From NCBI GenBank assembly GCA_937952305.1, contig CALFZO010000171.1, positions 1 to 16,230 on the forward strand: a DNA stretch of 16,230 nucleotides, written 5' to 3'. This document shows positions 1 to 7,963 of this stretch, piece after piece. The translations under genes were made by a program, and so were the position numbers. The notes below the pieces were generated by a model that saw only the letters and a program-made list of their open reading frames with translations, was not told where the DNA came from and searched no databases. Numbering within the stretch: position 1 is the first letter of the stretch; every line of letters starts with the position of its first letter. The stretch comes from an uncultured Anaerolineales bacterium (lineage in GTDB: Bacteria > Chloroflexota > Anaerolineae > Anaerolineales > UBA6663).

Positions 1-169
1 GCCAGAACGCTAAAGCGCAGCCGCCCAGGCCCAGCACGCCTAGCAGAAACAGCAGCCCGCCGATGCGCCAGAAGAACCGGCCGCGCCGCAGGCGGCTGGC
101 GTTGGGGGGGGGCCAGGGCTCGTCGGCCGGCCACCAGGGCGGCCGGTGCCGGGGGAAATCCAGGGGCAT
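1..169 (-). CDS. Sensor histidine kinase, N-terminal fragment (runs off left edge)
   Basis: Reading leftward from the ATG at 169-167, an open frame of 56 codons continues to the window edge. The visible part is a short Pro/Trp/Arg-rich cytoplasmic N-terminus followed by one hydrophobic segment at about residues 36-56 (FFWRIGGLLFLLGVLGLGG), consistent with the first membrane helix of a HAMP-type sensor kinase. A strong Shine-Dalgarno (GGGAGGAG) lies 7 nt upstream of the ATG. The gene starts 72 bp downstream of the response regulator stop on the same strand, the usual order of an OmpR-type two-component pair, and that is the main reason for the kinase call. No catalytic domain is in the window, so another membrane protein is possible. 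Confidence 0.6.
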   Translation of the reverse strand, partial: MPLDFPRHRPPWWPADEPWPPPNASRLRRGRFFWRIGGLLFLLGVLGLGGCALAFW

Positions 170-241
170 CAGCTTCTCCTCCCGCACCGCCAGACAGCGC
201 GCTCAAGCCGGCGCGCAGGGACAACGGGCGGCCTGGCGGGC

Positions 242-937
242 TCAGGCATCGCTGAACTTGTAGCCGACGCCGTAGACGGTGAGCACGTAGCGCGGCCGGC
301 GCGGGTCCGGCTCCAGCTTGCGGCGGATATTCTTGATGTGCGCGTCGATAGCCCGCTCGTAGGACTCGAAGGCGACGCCGTGCACGGCATCCAGGATCTG
401 GGCGCGGGTGAAAATGCGGCCCGGCTGGGCGGCCAGGGCGGCCAGGATCTGGAACTCGGTCGGCGTGAGGTCCACGGCGCGGCCGCCGGCGCTGACCTTC
501 ATGCGCGGCAGATCCAGGGTGACGTCGAGGACGCGCAGCCAATCGGCAGGCTGGGCCGTGCGGGCGATCTCGGCCCGGCGCAGCACGGCGCGCACGCGCG
601 CCACCAATTCCTTGGGGCTGAAGGGCTTGACCATGTAATCGTCGGCGCCTAGTTCCAGGCCCACCAGCTTGTCGCTCTCCTCGCTGCGCGCCGTGAGCAT
701 GATGATCGGCACCGCCGACTCCTTGCGCAGCGAACGCGTCACGTCTAAGCCGTCCAGGCCCGGCAGGCCGAGGTCCAGCACCACCAGGTCCGGCTGCGCG
801 GCGCGCGCCGCCGCCAGCGCCGCCGGCCCGTCACCGGCCGTCAGCACCTGGTAGCCGGCGTGCTCCAGATAATCGCGCGCCAGTTGCGTGATGCGCAGTT
901 CGTCGTCGACGACGAGGATCGTCTTCATGCTGCTCAT
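242..937 (-). CDS. OmpR/PhoB-family response regulator
   Basis: A 231-residue two-domain DNA-binding response regulator of normal family length. The receiver domain (about residues 4-120) shows the acidic pair D11-D12, the phosphoacceptor D55 in LVVLD, T82 in IMLTAR and K104 in MVKPF, so every residue of the phosphorylation switch is present. The C-terminal winged helix (about 135-230) carries the LTPTEFQILAAL motif and ends in the typical VYGVGYKF hairpin, which identifies the OmpR/PhoB subfamily. It lies 48 bp after the glycosyltransferase and 72 bp before the kinase-like gene on the same strand, so the three are probably co-transcribed. The start is ambiguous: ATG at 937 or ATG at 928 (MKTILVVDD), neither with a convincing ribosome site. 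Its regulon cannot be read from this window. Confidence 0.95.
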   Translation of the reverse strand: MSSMKTILVVDDELRITQLARDYLEHAGYQVLTAGDGPAALAAARAAQPDLVVLDLGLPGLDGLDVTRSLRKESAVPIIMLTARSEESDKLVGLELGADDYMVKPFSPKELVARVRAVLRRAEIARTAQPADWLRVLDVTLDLPRMKVSAGGRAVDLTPTEFQILAALAAQPGRIFTRAQILDAVHGVAFESYERAIDAHIKNIRRKLEPDPRRPRYVLTVYGVGYKFSDA

Positions 938-985
938 TCTACCGGCGAAGAAGCGCGGCCAAAAGCCGGCGCGGCCCGCGGTTCG

Positions 986-2248
986 TCAGCGCCCCGCCCG
1001 GCCATTCGCCGCCGCCGTGATGACGGCCACCGCCTGGCCCAGGCCGTCTTCAGCGCGCAGGCGGGCGCCCAACTCGGCGGCGCGCCGGCGCAGGTCCGCG
1101 TCGCTCAGGGTCTGCTGGATGGCGCGCGTTAAAGCCTCGGCCGTGAGCCGCTGGCGCGCGATGGGCTGCGGGCCGACTCCCAGCGCCGCCACCCGCTGGC
1201 CCCAGAAGGGCTGATCACCCATAAACGGCACCAGAACCGACGGGACGCCGGCGGCCAGGCCTGCGGCCGTGGTGCCGGCGCCGCCGTGATGGACGACGGC
1301 CGCCATCTGCGGAAAGAGCCAGGTGTGCGGCACGGAGCTGGTCATGAAGACGTGCCGCGGCAGATCCGCCTTCTGCAGGCCGCCCCAGCCGGCGTACAGC
1401 ACGCCGCGCTGCCGCGTGCGGGCCAGCGCCTCCAGGACGATATCGGCGGCTTCGCCGGAGCGGCGGCTGGTCATGCTCCCAAAGCCGATGTAGATGGGCG
1501 GCGGGCCGGCCTGCAGGAAATCCACCAAGTCCGCCGGCGGCGTCCAATCCGCCGAGGGCGGCAGAAACCAGTAGCCGGTGACGCGGTTGGTCTCGTCCCA
1601 ATCCGGCGGCGGCGCGATGACGTGCGGGCTGTAACCGTACAGCGTCGGCCGCCCCCGGCCGTCGAACGGCCCCCACAGCGGCGCCGGCGGCAGGCCCAGA
1701 GTTTTGGCGCGGGTGTGATTATCGGCCGGGCGCATCATCTGCCACATCATCTGCCGGGCCAGGTGGTGCGAGGGGCCGTTGGCCCAGGCCGTCAGCGACG
1801 ATTGCGGCAGCGGCGTCAGCACACTCGGGAACGCGCGAGTCGGCGTGAACGGGTAGAGGTAGGCCTGGATAAACGGGATCTGGAATTTCTCCCCCAGCGC
1901 CGCCCCGAGGAAGAGCCCGCCCAGGCCGCCGACGATCACGTCCACGCCCTGGGCCGCCGCCAACCCTCTCACGGCTGCCTGCCCGGCCAACTGCTGCGCC
2001 GCACTGCCCATGCGCGGCAGGATCTTGAGCCACTGGCCCTGCTCCAGCATGTCTTGCATCGTCTGCGCCACGGCTTCCACGCTGCTGCCGGCATCCGCGA
2101 ATTCAAGACCCTGGCCGGCGACCAGGTCGCGAAAGTCCGGCGGGGCCAGGACGGTGACAGCCTGGCCGGCGTCCCGCAGACCCCGGCCCAGCGCCACGTA
2201 AGGCTGCACGTCCCCGCGGCTGCCCAGCGCAATCAACAACACCTTCAT
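986..2248 (-). CDS. GT1-family glycosyltransferase (MGT / UGT51-like)
   Basis: A 420-residue GT-B fold glycosyltransferase of family GT1, the group that includes sterol 3-beta-glucosyltransferases and macrolide or flavonoid glucosyltransferases. It would move a sugar from a nucleotide-sugar donor (usually UDP- or dTDP-linked) to a lipid or small-molecule acceptor. The N-terminal domain opens with LLIALGSRGDVQPYVALG, the acceptor-domain signature of the UGT51-like branch. The C-terminal donor domain has YIGFGSMTSR (about 253-262), HHGGAGTT (320-327) and PFMGDQPFWGQRV (about 341-353), which bind the nucleotide sugar. No signal peptide or membrane helix is evident, so it is probably cytoplasmic. 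GAGG lies 8 nt before the ATG. It sits between a small membrane protein and a two-component system; the acceptor is unknown. Confidence 0.92.
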   Translation of the reverse strand: MKVLLIALGSRGDVQPYVALGRGLRDAGQAVTVLAPPDFRDLVAGQGLEFADAGSSVEAVAQTMQDMLEQGQWLKILPRMGSAAQQLAGQAAVRGLAAAQGVDVIVGGLGGLFLGAALGEKFQIPFIQAYLYPFTPTRAFPSVLTPLPQSSLTAWANGPSHHLARQMMWQMMRPADNHTRAKTLGLPPAPLWGPFDGRGRPTLYGYSPHVIAPPPDWDETNRVTGYWFLPPSADWTPPADLVDFLQAGPPPIYIGFGSMTSRRSGEAADIVLEALARTRQRGVLYAGWGGLQKADLPRHVFMTSSVPHTWLFPQMAAVVHHGGAGTTAAGLAAGVPSVLVPFMGDQPFWGQRVAALGVGPQPIARQRLTAEALTRAIQQTLSDADLRRRAAELGARLRAEDGLGQAVAVITAAANGRAGR

Positions 2249-2280
2249 GTTCAGGTCCTCAACAAGTAGTCGTATGATGG

Positions 2281-2319
2281 CGGCCGACCGACGGAGGCGG
2301 CGCCTCCGTCGGTCGGTCT
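2281..2319 (-). terminator. Long intergenic stem-loop, possible terminator or processing hairpin
   Basis: Two 16-base arms (2284-2299 and 2301-2316) are perfectly complementary around a single central G, so the folded RNA would be a long GC-rich stem (core GACCGACGGAGGCG). It lies between the stop of the small membrane protein gene and the start of the glycosyltransferase gene. No T-run follows on either strand, so classic intrinsic termination is uncertain. It could instead stabilise or separate the upstream message. Confidence 0.5.
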
Positions 2320-2340
2320 GCCAGAGTCAGCGGGCCAGGC

Positions 2341-2781
2341 TCAGGCGCTCGGCGGCGGCGGCTCGGCCGGATTGCCGGCGCGCGGCGCCTCGCCGTGGGC
2401 GCGGCGATGCCACTCCTCGAAGTGCGGCGGCACGCCCTCCCCATGCCAGCCGCCGCGGTGGCCGCGCCAGCCCCATGGGCCGCGCCAGAACGCGCCACGG
2501 ATGAGCCAGAAGACGAGGAAGAGGAAGAAGAGCGGGACCAGGCAGCCCAGGAAACCGAAGCCGCCGAACGGCCGGAAGCCCCAGCCCATGTGCCCGGCGC
2601 GCAGCAGGCCGCGATGACCAGCGGCCATCCCCGGCATCCAGCTGAAAGCCCCGTCCGCCCCGCCGTCGGCCTGGGCCAGGCCATACGCCGCCCCGGCGTT
2701 GAACACAGCCACCCCGGCCAACACCAGGACGGCCACGGCGACCACGGCCAGCGCGATCCGAAACACAGTCTGTCTATTCAC
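2341..2781 (-). CDS. Small two-TM membrane protein of the FEEWHRRAHG type
   Basis: A 146-residue protein starting at GTG (2781) with AAGGAG 7 nt upstream. It has a hydrophobic helix at about residues 7-29, a Gly/Met/Phe-rich stretch, a second hydrophobic helix at about 73-96 (FLGCLVPLFFLFLVFWLI), then a Trp/Arg/Gly-rich tail with FEEWHRRAHG at 121-130 and a Pro-rich end. From memory, small proteins with this glycine-aromatic segment and FEEWHRRAHG tail often accompany OmpR-type two-component systems in Chloroflexota and Actinomycetota. No biochemical function is known to me. Here it is the first gene of the minus-strand run that leads through a glycosyltransferase to a response regulator and kinase, so it may be a membrane accessory or a target of that system. 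Confidence 0.8.
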   Translation of the reverse strand: MNRQTVFRIALAVVAVAVLVLAGVAVFNAGAAYGLAQADGGADGAFSWMPGMAAGHRGLLRAGHMGWGFRPFGGFGFLGCLVPLFFLFLVFWLIRGAFWRGPWGWRGHRGGWHGEGVPPHFEEWHRRAHGEAPRAGNPAEPPPPSA

Positions 2782-2807
2782 GGTGAGTCTCCTTGATCAC
2801 AGCGGTA

Positions 2808-2819
2808 ACTGGCGCCAGT
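2808..2819. promoter_or_regulatory. 12-bp perfect palindrome between divergent genes (operator candidate)
   Basis: ACTGGCGCCAGT is a perfect dyad in the 156-bp gap between the minus-strand small membrane protein (start 2781) and the plus-strand M20 hydrolase (start 2938). It lies 27-38 nt upstream of the GTG of the membrane protein, a position from which a bound repressor could block transcription. No regulator can be assigned. In GC-rich DNA a 12-bp dyad can also arise by chance. Confidence 0.3.
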
Positions 2820-2937
2820 ATCGGGCGCAATTATGGAGGCAGTATGAACGGCTGCGGGAGAGACTGGGGACCCCGGCCCGCGGGCGACTCGCGTACAATA
2901 GCGGCCTACCCGTCCACACCTCACCAGGAGCCTGCCC

Positions 2938-4110
2938 ATGCTCAATCAGGCCCAGGCCCTCAAACCCGTTCTCGTCCAACTGCGCCGCGCCATCCACCGT
3001 CAGCCGGAACTCGGCTTCGACGTCCACGCCACCGCCGGCCTGGTGGCCCGAACGCTGCGCGACCTGGGCGTCGAGGCCCAGACCGGCGTCGGCAAGACCG
3101 GCGTGGTGGGCTACCTCGGCGACGGCGACGGCCCGGTGGTGGCCATCCGCGCCGACATGGACGCGCTGCCGATCCTGGAGGCCAACGACGTCGAGTACAA
3201 GTCCAGCGTGCCGGGCAAAATGCACGCCTGCGGCCATGACGCCCACACCGCCATTCTGCTCGGGGTCGCCCACCTGCTCAAGCGGGCGAGCTTCCACGGC
3301 CAGATCCGGCTGCTGTTTCAGCCGAGCGAGGAAGTCTTCGACGAGAACGGGATCAGCGGAGCGCCGGCCATGATCAGCGACGGCGCGCTGCAGGGCGTGG
3401 ACCGCGTGCTGGCCCTGCACGTGGACGGGCAGTTGGAGGCCGGCACCATCGGCGTACAGGCCGGCAAGGTCGGCGCGGCCGTGGACACCTTCCAAGCGCA
3501 CATCCTGGGGCGCGGCGGGCACGGCGCCCGGCCGCACAAGGCCGTGGACCCGATCTGGCTGACCGCGCAGGTGCTCAACGCGCTGTACGCGGTGCCGTCC
3601 CGCCGGCTGGACCCGTTCGATCCCAACGTGCTCTCGCTCGGCATCCTCCAGGGCGGGACGGCCGAAAACGTCATCCCCGAATCCATCTACATCGAAGGGA
3701 CGCTGCGCAGCCTGGACGACCATGTGCGCGAGGCCTTGCAGGCCGAGGTGCAGCGCTGCCTGGAGATCACGCGGGCGCTGGGCGGCGATTATCGCTTGCA
3801 GATCGTGCGCGGCTATCCGCCGCTGCTCAACGACGCCGGCGTCTGTGCGACCCTCACCCAGACCGGCCGCGACCTGCTCGGCGCGCACAACCTGGGGGAG
3901 CGCGAGCCGAGCATGGGGGCCGAGGACTTCAGCTACATGACGCAGCTGGCGCCGGGCGCCATGTTCCGGCTCGGCGTCCGGGCGCCGGGCGGCCCGCCTA
4001 AATACGTGCACACGCCGGATTTCGACATCGACGAAGACGCGCTGCCGGTCGGCGCGGCTATGCTGGCCGAGACGGCGCTGCGCCTGCTCAAAGAGGCCGG
4101 CGGACGGTGA
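2938..4110 (+). CDS. M20-family amidohydrolase (IAA-amino acid/hippurate hydrolase-like)
   Basis: A 390-residue zinc-type metallo-amidohydrolase of peptidase family M20, subfamily D, the typical length. Members remove the acyl group from N-acyl amino acids (hippurate, indoleacetyl-amino acids, N-acetyl-diaminopimelate and others), so the natural substrate cannot be fixed from sequence. Metal-site motifs are intact: RADMDALP (71-78), MHACGHDAHT (95-104, with ligands C98 and H100), QPSEE (128-132, with the catalytic glutamate), LHVDG near 160-164 and a C-terminal HTPDFDIDE. The lid or dimerisation domain (about 180-290) contains GRGGHGARPHKAVDPI. No signal peptide is seen, so it is cytoplasmic. 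The ATG has AGGAG 8 nt upstream. A weak TACAAT -10-like element lies at 2894-2899 without a recognisable -35. It appears monocistronic, divergent from the operon to its left. Confidence 0.93.
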   Translation: MLNQAQALKPVLVQLRRAIHRQPELGFDVHATAGLVARTLRDLGVEAQTGVGKTGVVGYLGDGDGPVVAIRADMDALPILEANDVEYKSSVPGKMHACGHDAHTAILLGVAHLLKRASFHGQIRLLFQPSEEVFDENGISGAPAMISDGALQGVDRVLALHVDGQLEAGTIGVQAGKVGAAVDTFQAHILGRGGHGARPHKAVDPIWLTAQVLNALYAVPSRRLDPFDPNVLSLGILQGGTAENVIPESIYIEGTLRSLDDHVREALQAEVQRCLEITRALGGDYRLQIVRGYPPLLNDAGVCATLTQTGRDLLGAHNLGEREPSMGAEDFSYMTQLAPGAMFRLGVRAPGGPPKYVHTPDFDIDEDALPVGAAMLAETALRLLKEAGGR

Positions 4111-4534
4111 CGCGGCCGCTCCCACAGCCGCCGCCTAGCTGAGACATCGGATCAGCGCTACTCCGCTCATCTCCGACCAGGAGGCGGCGCACCAGCGGCC
4201 GCGCCTGGTCTGAAGCGTGAGCCAAAACCGCCCAGACGCTGACCCCGTTGGCGCTGGTCGTGTCTGCGCCGCACCCCGTCGGCGCAGCGCTGCCCCATTC
4301 CACCCCATTTTCCGCGCTCCCCAAAGCCCAGTCACCGTTGCTGCCTCCAGCCTAGCCCCCTCGTCTCTGCGGGACTTACGCCGGCCCGGCCGCCACCGTC
4401 CGCTGAGGCCGACATGAGCTTTGTCACGACTCCTTGTGACGTTTTGCACTAATTTGATTAACATCCTCGGGCGTATCGTGTGCGCGCATGCATGTATACG
4501 CTTATGCATATATCAAATCGAATAAGACTAGCTT
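4111..4534. other. Gene-free 424-bp intergenic region with hairpins
   Basis: No credible gene is seen; open frames in either direction are Arg/Pro-rich GC artefacts without ribosome sites. The left part holds two potential stem-loops downstream of the M20 gene: GACCAGG (4175-4181) with CCTGGTC (4204-4210), and CTGCGCCG (4264-4271) with CGGCGCAG (4280-4287, 8-nt loop). Neither is followed by a T-run. From about 4430 the composition shifts abruptly to AT-rich, marking the control region of the next operon. Confidence 0.6.
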
Positions 4535-4536
4535 AT
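4423..4536 (+). promoter_or_regulatory. AT-rich promoter/operator region of the sulfur operon
   Basis: This is the most AT-rich stretch in the window. It contains a GTCAC...GTGAC inverted repeat (8-nt spacer) just after 4420, GTATAC at 4494-4499, the 8-bp palindrome TATGCATA at 4503-4510, and ATAAG-N5-CTTAT at 4522-4536, which overlaps the arsR start codon. GCTTATG occurs twice, at 4500-4506 and 4531-4537. Repeats of this kind flanking the start are what an autoregulating ArsR/SmtB-type dimer would bind. No clear Shine-Dalgarno precedes the ATG, so the message could be leaderless or weakly translated. No convincing -35/-10 pair could be assigned. Confidence 0.45.
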
Positions 4537-4891
4537 GAATAAAACCCTTGAACGCGAAGTCGACCAGCTGCATGCCGAGATCTGTGCCGGCCTGGCTGAG
4601 CCGACCCGCATCCTGATCCTGTACGCGCTGTCCGAGAGCCCGCGCAACGTCACCGAGCTGGCCAACAACCTCGACCTCAATCAGCCGATGGTGTCCCGGC
4701 ATCTCAAGGTCCTGCGCGAGCGCGGCATGGTGACGGCCACCCGTGTGGGGGCGGCGGTGGAGTACCAGCTGGCCGACCGCCGCCTGATCGAGGCGCTGGA
4801 TCTGCTGCGCGCGATCCTGCGCGACAACCTGACCCGCCGCGCCGAGCTTGTCGGCGCCTTCGAAGAGCCCTCTGCCAATTCCAAGGAGTGA
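4535..4891 (+). CDS. ArsR-family winged-helix repressor
   Basis: A 118-residue ArsR/SmtB-type transcriptional regulator. The winged helix-turn-helix spans about residues 20-90, with LAEPTRILILYALSE, then NVTELANNLDLNQPMVSRHLKVL as the helix-turn-helix and a beta wing at RVGAAVEYQLADRRL. The classical metal-sensing ELCVCDL motif in the recognition-helix region is absent; the same position reads TELANNL. The only cysteine is C17, just before the first core helix. This argues against arsenic, cadmium or zinc sensing of the standard type and fits better with a sulfur-species or non-metal signal, though the thiol persulfide sensors BigR/SqrR use two cysteines. It is the first gene of the operon; the flavoprotein starts 7 bp after its stop. 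Autoregulation is likely from the inverted repeat at the start codon. Confidence 0.9.
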   Translation: MNKTLEREVDQLHAEICAGLAEPTRILILYALSESPRNVTELANNLDLNQPMVSRHLKVLRERGMVTATRVGAAVEYQLADRRLIEALDLLRAILRDNLTRRAELVGAFEEPSANSKE

Positions 4892-4898
4892 GCCGCCT

Positions 4899-6134
<1,236 letters not shown>

Positions 6135-6143
6135 GAGGCGCCG

Positions 6144-6851
6144 ATGGACACCCAAGTCACTGTGCGCGCCGAAGACCTGGGCGCGCTGCTCCAAAAAGTC
6201 GAGGCCCTGACGGGCGAAGTTCAGGCCCTGACGCGCCAGATGGAGGCCCAGCGCCGCAGCCAGCAGGCCGTGGAAGAGCTGGTGCAGGACCTGACGCCGG
6301 TCTTCAACCAGGCCTTCAAGAAAGTCGTCGTCGAACTGGCCGAGGTCGACGGCCAGTTCACGCTCGAAGAGTGGGTGCACCTGGCCAAGCGCGCCCTGGC
6401 CAACACCTACCGGTACAACACGCTCATGGACCAGCTGGAGAGCGCCCTGGACCTGCTCAGCGAGGTCGACAAGCTGAGCAAACCAGTCTTCCATGCGGCG
6501 GTGCTGACGGCCAGCCAGCTGGAGCGCAAGGGCTACTTCACCTTTGCCCAGGAGGGTCTGCGCCTCGCCGACCGCGTCGTCACCGAGTTCACCGAAGCCG
6601 ACGTGCGCGCCCTGGGCGACAACATCGTCACCATCCTGCGCACCGTCAAGAACATGACCCAGCCGGACATCATGGCGCTGGCCAACAACGCCGTCGACCA
6701 GCTGCACGAACCGGAGCCGCCCGCGCAGGAGGCCTCGGTCTGGTCGTTGTTGCGCGAGCTCAACGACCCCAAGGTCCGCCAGGGCATGGCGCGTTTGCTG
6801 CGCGTGCTCAAGACGTTGTCCAATCAGCCGGAATCACCCCGGCCGAACTAA
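6144..6851 (+). CDS. DUF1641 domain protein
   Basis: A 235-residue, almost entirely helical, soluble protein. Residues about 10-55 form a probable coiled coil; the C-terminal part (about 197-228, SVWSLLRELNDPKVRQGMARL) matches the DUF1641 signature as I know it. DUF1641 proteins typically sit beside SQR-like flavoproteins or formate dehydrogenase subunits, and none has an established activity that I know of. It contains no cysteine, so a role as sulfur carrier is excluded; adaptor or assembly partner of the upstream flavoprotein is a reasonable inference. The ATG follows the flavoprotein stop by 9 bp with GAGAGG just upstream, so translation is probably coupled. Confidence 0.85.
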   Translation: MDTQVTVRAEDLGALLQKVEALTGEVQALTRQMEAQRRSQQAVEELVQDLTPVFNQAFKKVVVELAEVDGQFTLEEWVHLAKRALANTYRYNTLMDQLESALDLLSEVDKLSKPVFHAAVLTASQLERKGYFTFAQEGLRLADRVVTEFTEADVRALGDNIVTILRTVKNMTQPDIMALANNAVDQLHEPEPPAQEASVWSLLRELNDPKVRQGMARLLRVLKTLSNQPESPRPN

Positions 6852-6905
6852 ACCTGTATCCGCCGCTCTATCCCGGCCGGCCGCGCCGGCCCCCAGGAGA
6901 CCCGC

Positions 6906-7220
6906 ATGACCACGAAAGTTCTCGCCGGTTTGACCGTCCAGGTGAACGAAGAAGGCTTCCTGACCAACTCCGCCGAATGGACCAAGGAGATCGCGGTCGA
7001 GATCGCCCAGCAGGAGGGCTTGGCCGAGTTGACGGCCGCCCACTGGAAGGTGATCGACTTCTGCCGTCAGAACGCCAGCGGCGGCAAGTCGCCGACGCTG
7101 CGCGCGATCACCAACGGCACCGGCCTGTCCACCAAGGAGCTGTTCGCCCTCTTCCCCAAAGGCCCGGCCAAAAAGGTCGCCCGCATCGCCGGCTTGGGCA
7201 AGCCGGAGGGCTGCGTCTAG
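6906..7220 (+). CDS. DsrC/TusE-family sulfur carrier, single-Cys type
   Basis: A 104-residue member of the DsrC/TusE/DsvC family, small cytoplasmic proteins that accept a persulfide on a flexible C-terminal arm. The ending IAGLGKPEGCV is the family signature; C103 is the penultimate cysteine (CysA). The second cysteine of true DsrC, ten residues further in, is replaced by A92, so it cannot form the intramolecular disulfide used in dissimilatory sulfite reduction and resembles TusE. A further cysteine, C53, lies in the core (IDFCRQN). Family motifs HWKVIDFCRQ and GKSPTLRAITN are present. AGGAG lies just upstream of the ATG. No DsrAB genes are in the window, and the direct neighbours are the DUF1641 protein and a DsrE-like protein, so a relay role is inferred. 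Confidence 0.93.
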   Translation: MTTKVLAGLTVQVNEEGFLTNSAEWTKEIAVEIAQQEGLAELTAAHWKVIDFCRQNASGGKSPTLRAITNGTGLSTKELFALFPKGPAKKVARIAGLGKPEGCV

Positions 7221-7236
7221 GAGACGGGGGCCGCAA

Positions 7237-7289
7237 GACGGAAGGACCGCTGCCGCACGCCGCGCCGCTGGCGTCCAGCGTCTTCCGTC
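7237..7289 (+). other. Nested stem-loops between tusE-like and dsrE-like genes
   Basis: In the 95-bp gap, GACGGAAG (7237-7244) is complementary to CTTCCGTC (7282-7289), enclosing a smaller hairpin of CGCTGG (7266-7271), CGT loop and CCAGCG (7275-7280). This could be an RNA processing or stability element that sets the relative output of the two carriers. There is no T-run, and the next gene's ribosome site (7301-7306) lies just beyond, so termination is not favoured. Confidence 0.35.
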
Positions 7290-7315
7290 GCGCACCTCAT
7301 AAGGAGATCGCCATC

Positions 7316-7816
7316 ATGACTGACAACAACCGCCACATCGCCTTCATTTGTTCCAAGGGCAACCTGGATATGGCCTACCCCGCGCTGGTCATGGGCTGGG
7401 CCGCCCTGGGCAACGGCATCGACGTGACCATCTTCTTCACCTTCTGGGGGATGGACATGATCAACAAAGACCGCGTCGACCACCTCGAGATCCCGCCGGT
7501 CGCCAACGCCAGCATGAAGATGAACATGATGGGCGTCCCCGGCTACATCGGCATCCCGCAGCTGGCCGGCATCCTGCCCGGCATGACGCCGTTCGCCACC
7601 AAGCTCATGAAGGATAAGATGAAGGGCCTGGGCGTGCCGACCGTGCGCGAGTACCTGCAGATGCTCGTGGACGCCGGCGCCAAGCTGTACGCCTGCAAGA
7701 TGTCGGTGGACATGTTCGGGCTCAAGCAGGAAGACTTCATCGAAGGCGTCGAGGCCGTCGTCACGGCCGGCGACTTCATGGACATGACCGACGGCGCCCA
7801 GATCATCTTTATCTGA
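7316..7816 (+). CDS. DsrE2/DsrE3-like sulfurtransferase (DsrE/DrsE superfamily)
   Basis: A 166-residue DsrE/DsrF/DrsH-like protein. The N-terminus (IAFICSKGNLDMAYPALVMG) and the LYACKMSVDMFGL motif are hallmarks of the DsrE2/DsrE3 group, whose members carry sulfane sulfur as persulfide or thiosulfonate and hand it to TusA or DsrC/TusE partners. Two cysteines are present, C12 and C127; C127 is the conserved one of the family. A hydrophobic IFFTFWG stretch follows the first alpha helix but no clear transmembrane segment is seen, so it is probably cytoplasmic. AAGGAG lies 9 nt before the ATG at 7316; the upstream open frame is out of register with real genes and was ignored. Last gene of the sulfur operon; assignment to DsrE2 versus DsrE3 is open. 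Confidence 0.9.
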   Translation: MTDNNRHIAFICSKGNLDMAYPALVMGWAALGNGIDVTIFFTFWGMDMINKDRVDHLEIPPVANASMKMNMMGVPGYIGIPQLAGILPGMTPFATKLMKDKMKGLGVPTVREYLQMLVDAGAKLYACKMSVDMFGLKQEDFIEGVEAVVTAGDFMDMTDGAQIIFI

Positions 7817-7963
7817 TCAGCGCCGGCCTTTGCGCCCGCCGTCACAAAAGGCCCAGGCCGTCCGTCCGCATGACATCCTTCCCAGCCCGGCCGGACGGTC
7901 GGCAGTAGCCCGCGCGCTCGCCTTGGACTACTGTGACGGTATCCGCAGGGACGGGAGGTTTCT

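Noticed and set aside
2894..2899. TACAAT as promoter of the M20 hydrolase
   Set aside because: A fair -10 but there is no -35 at the right distance (CCCCGG), so it is mentioned only in the gene entry.
2797..4125. A 442-codon minus-strand open frame
   Set aside because: It is antisense to the M20 hydrolase, whose metal motifs are intact, and has no motif of its own.
4135..4509. A possible 124-codon minus-strand gene in the intergenic gap
   Set aside because: The translation is Arg/Ala/Gly/Trp-rich without a hydrophobic core or ribosome site, and its 5' end would lie inside the AT-rich operator region.
7855..7905. Weak inverted repeat CCGTCCG/CGGACGG after the DsrE-like gene as a terminator
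   Set aside because: Only 7 bp pair across a loop of more than 25 nt, with no T-run; too weak to call.
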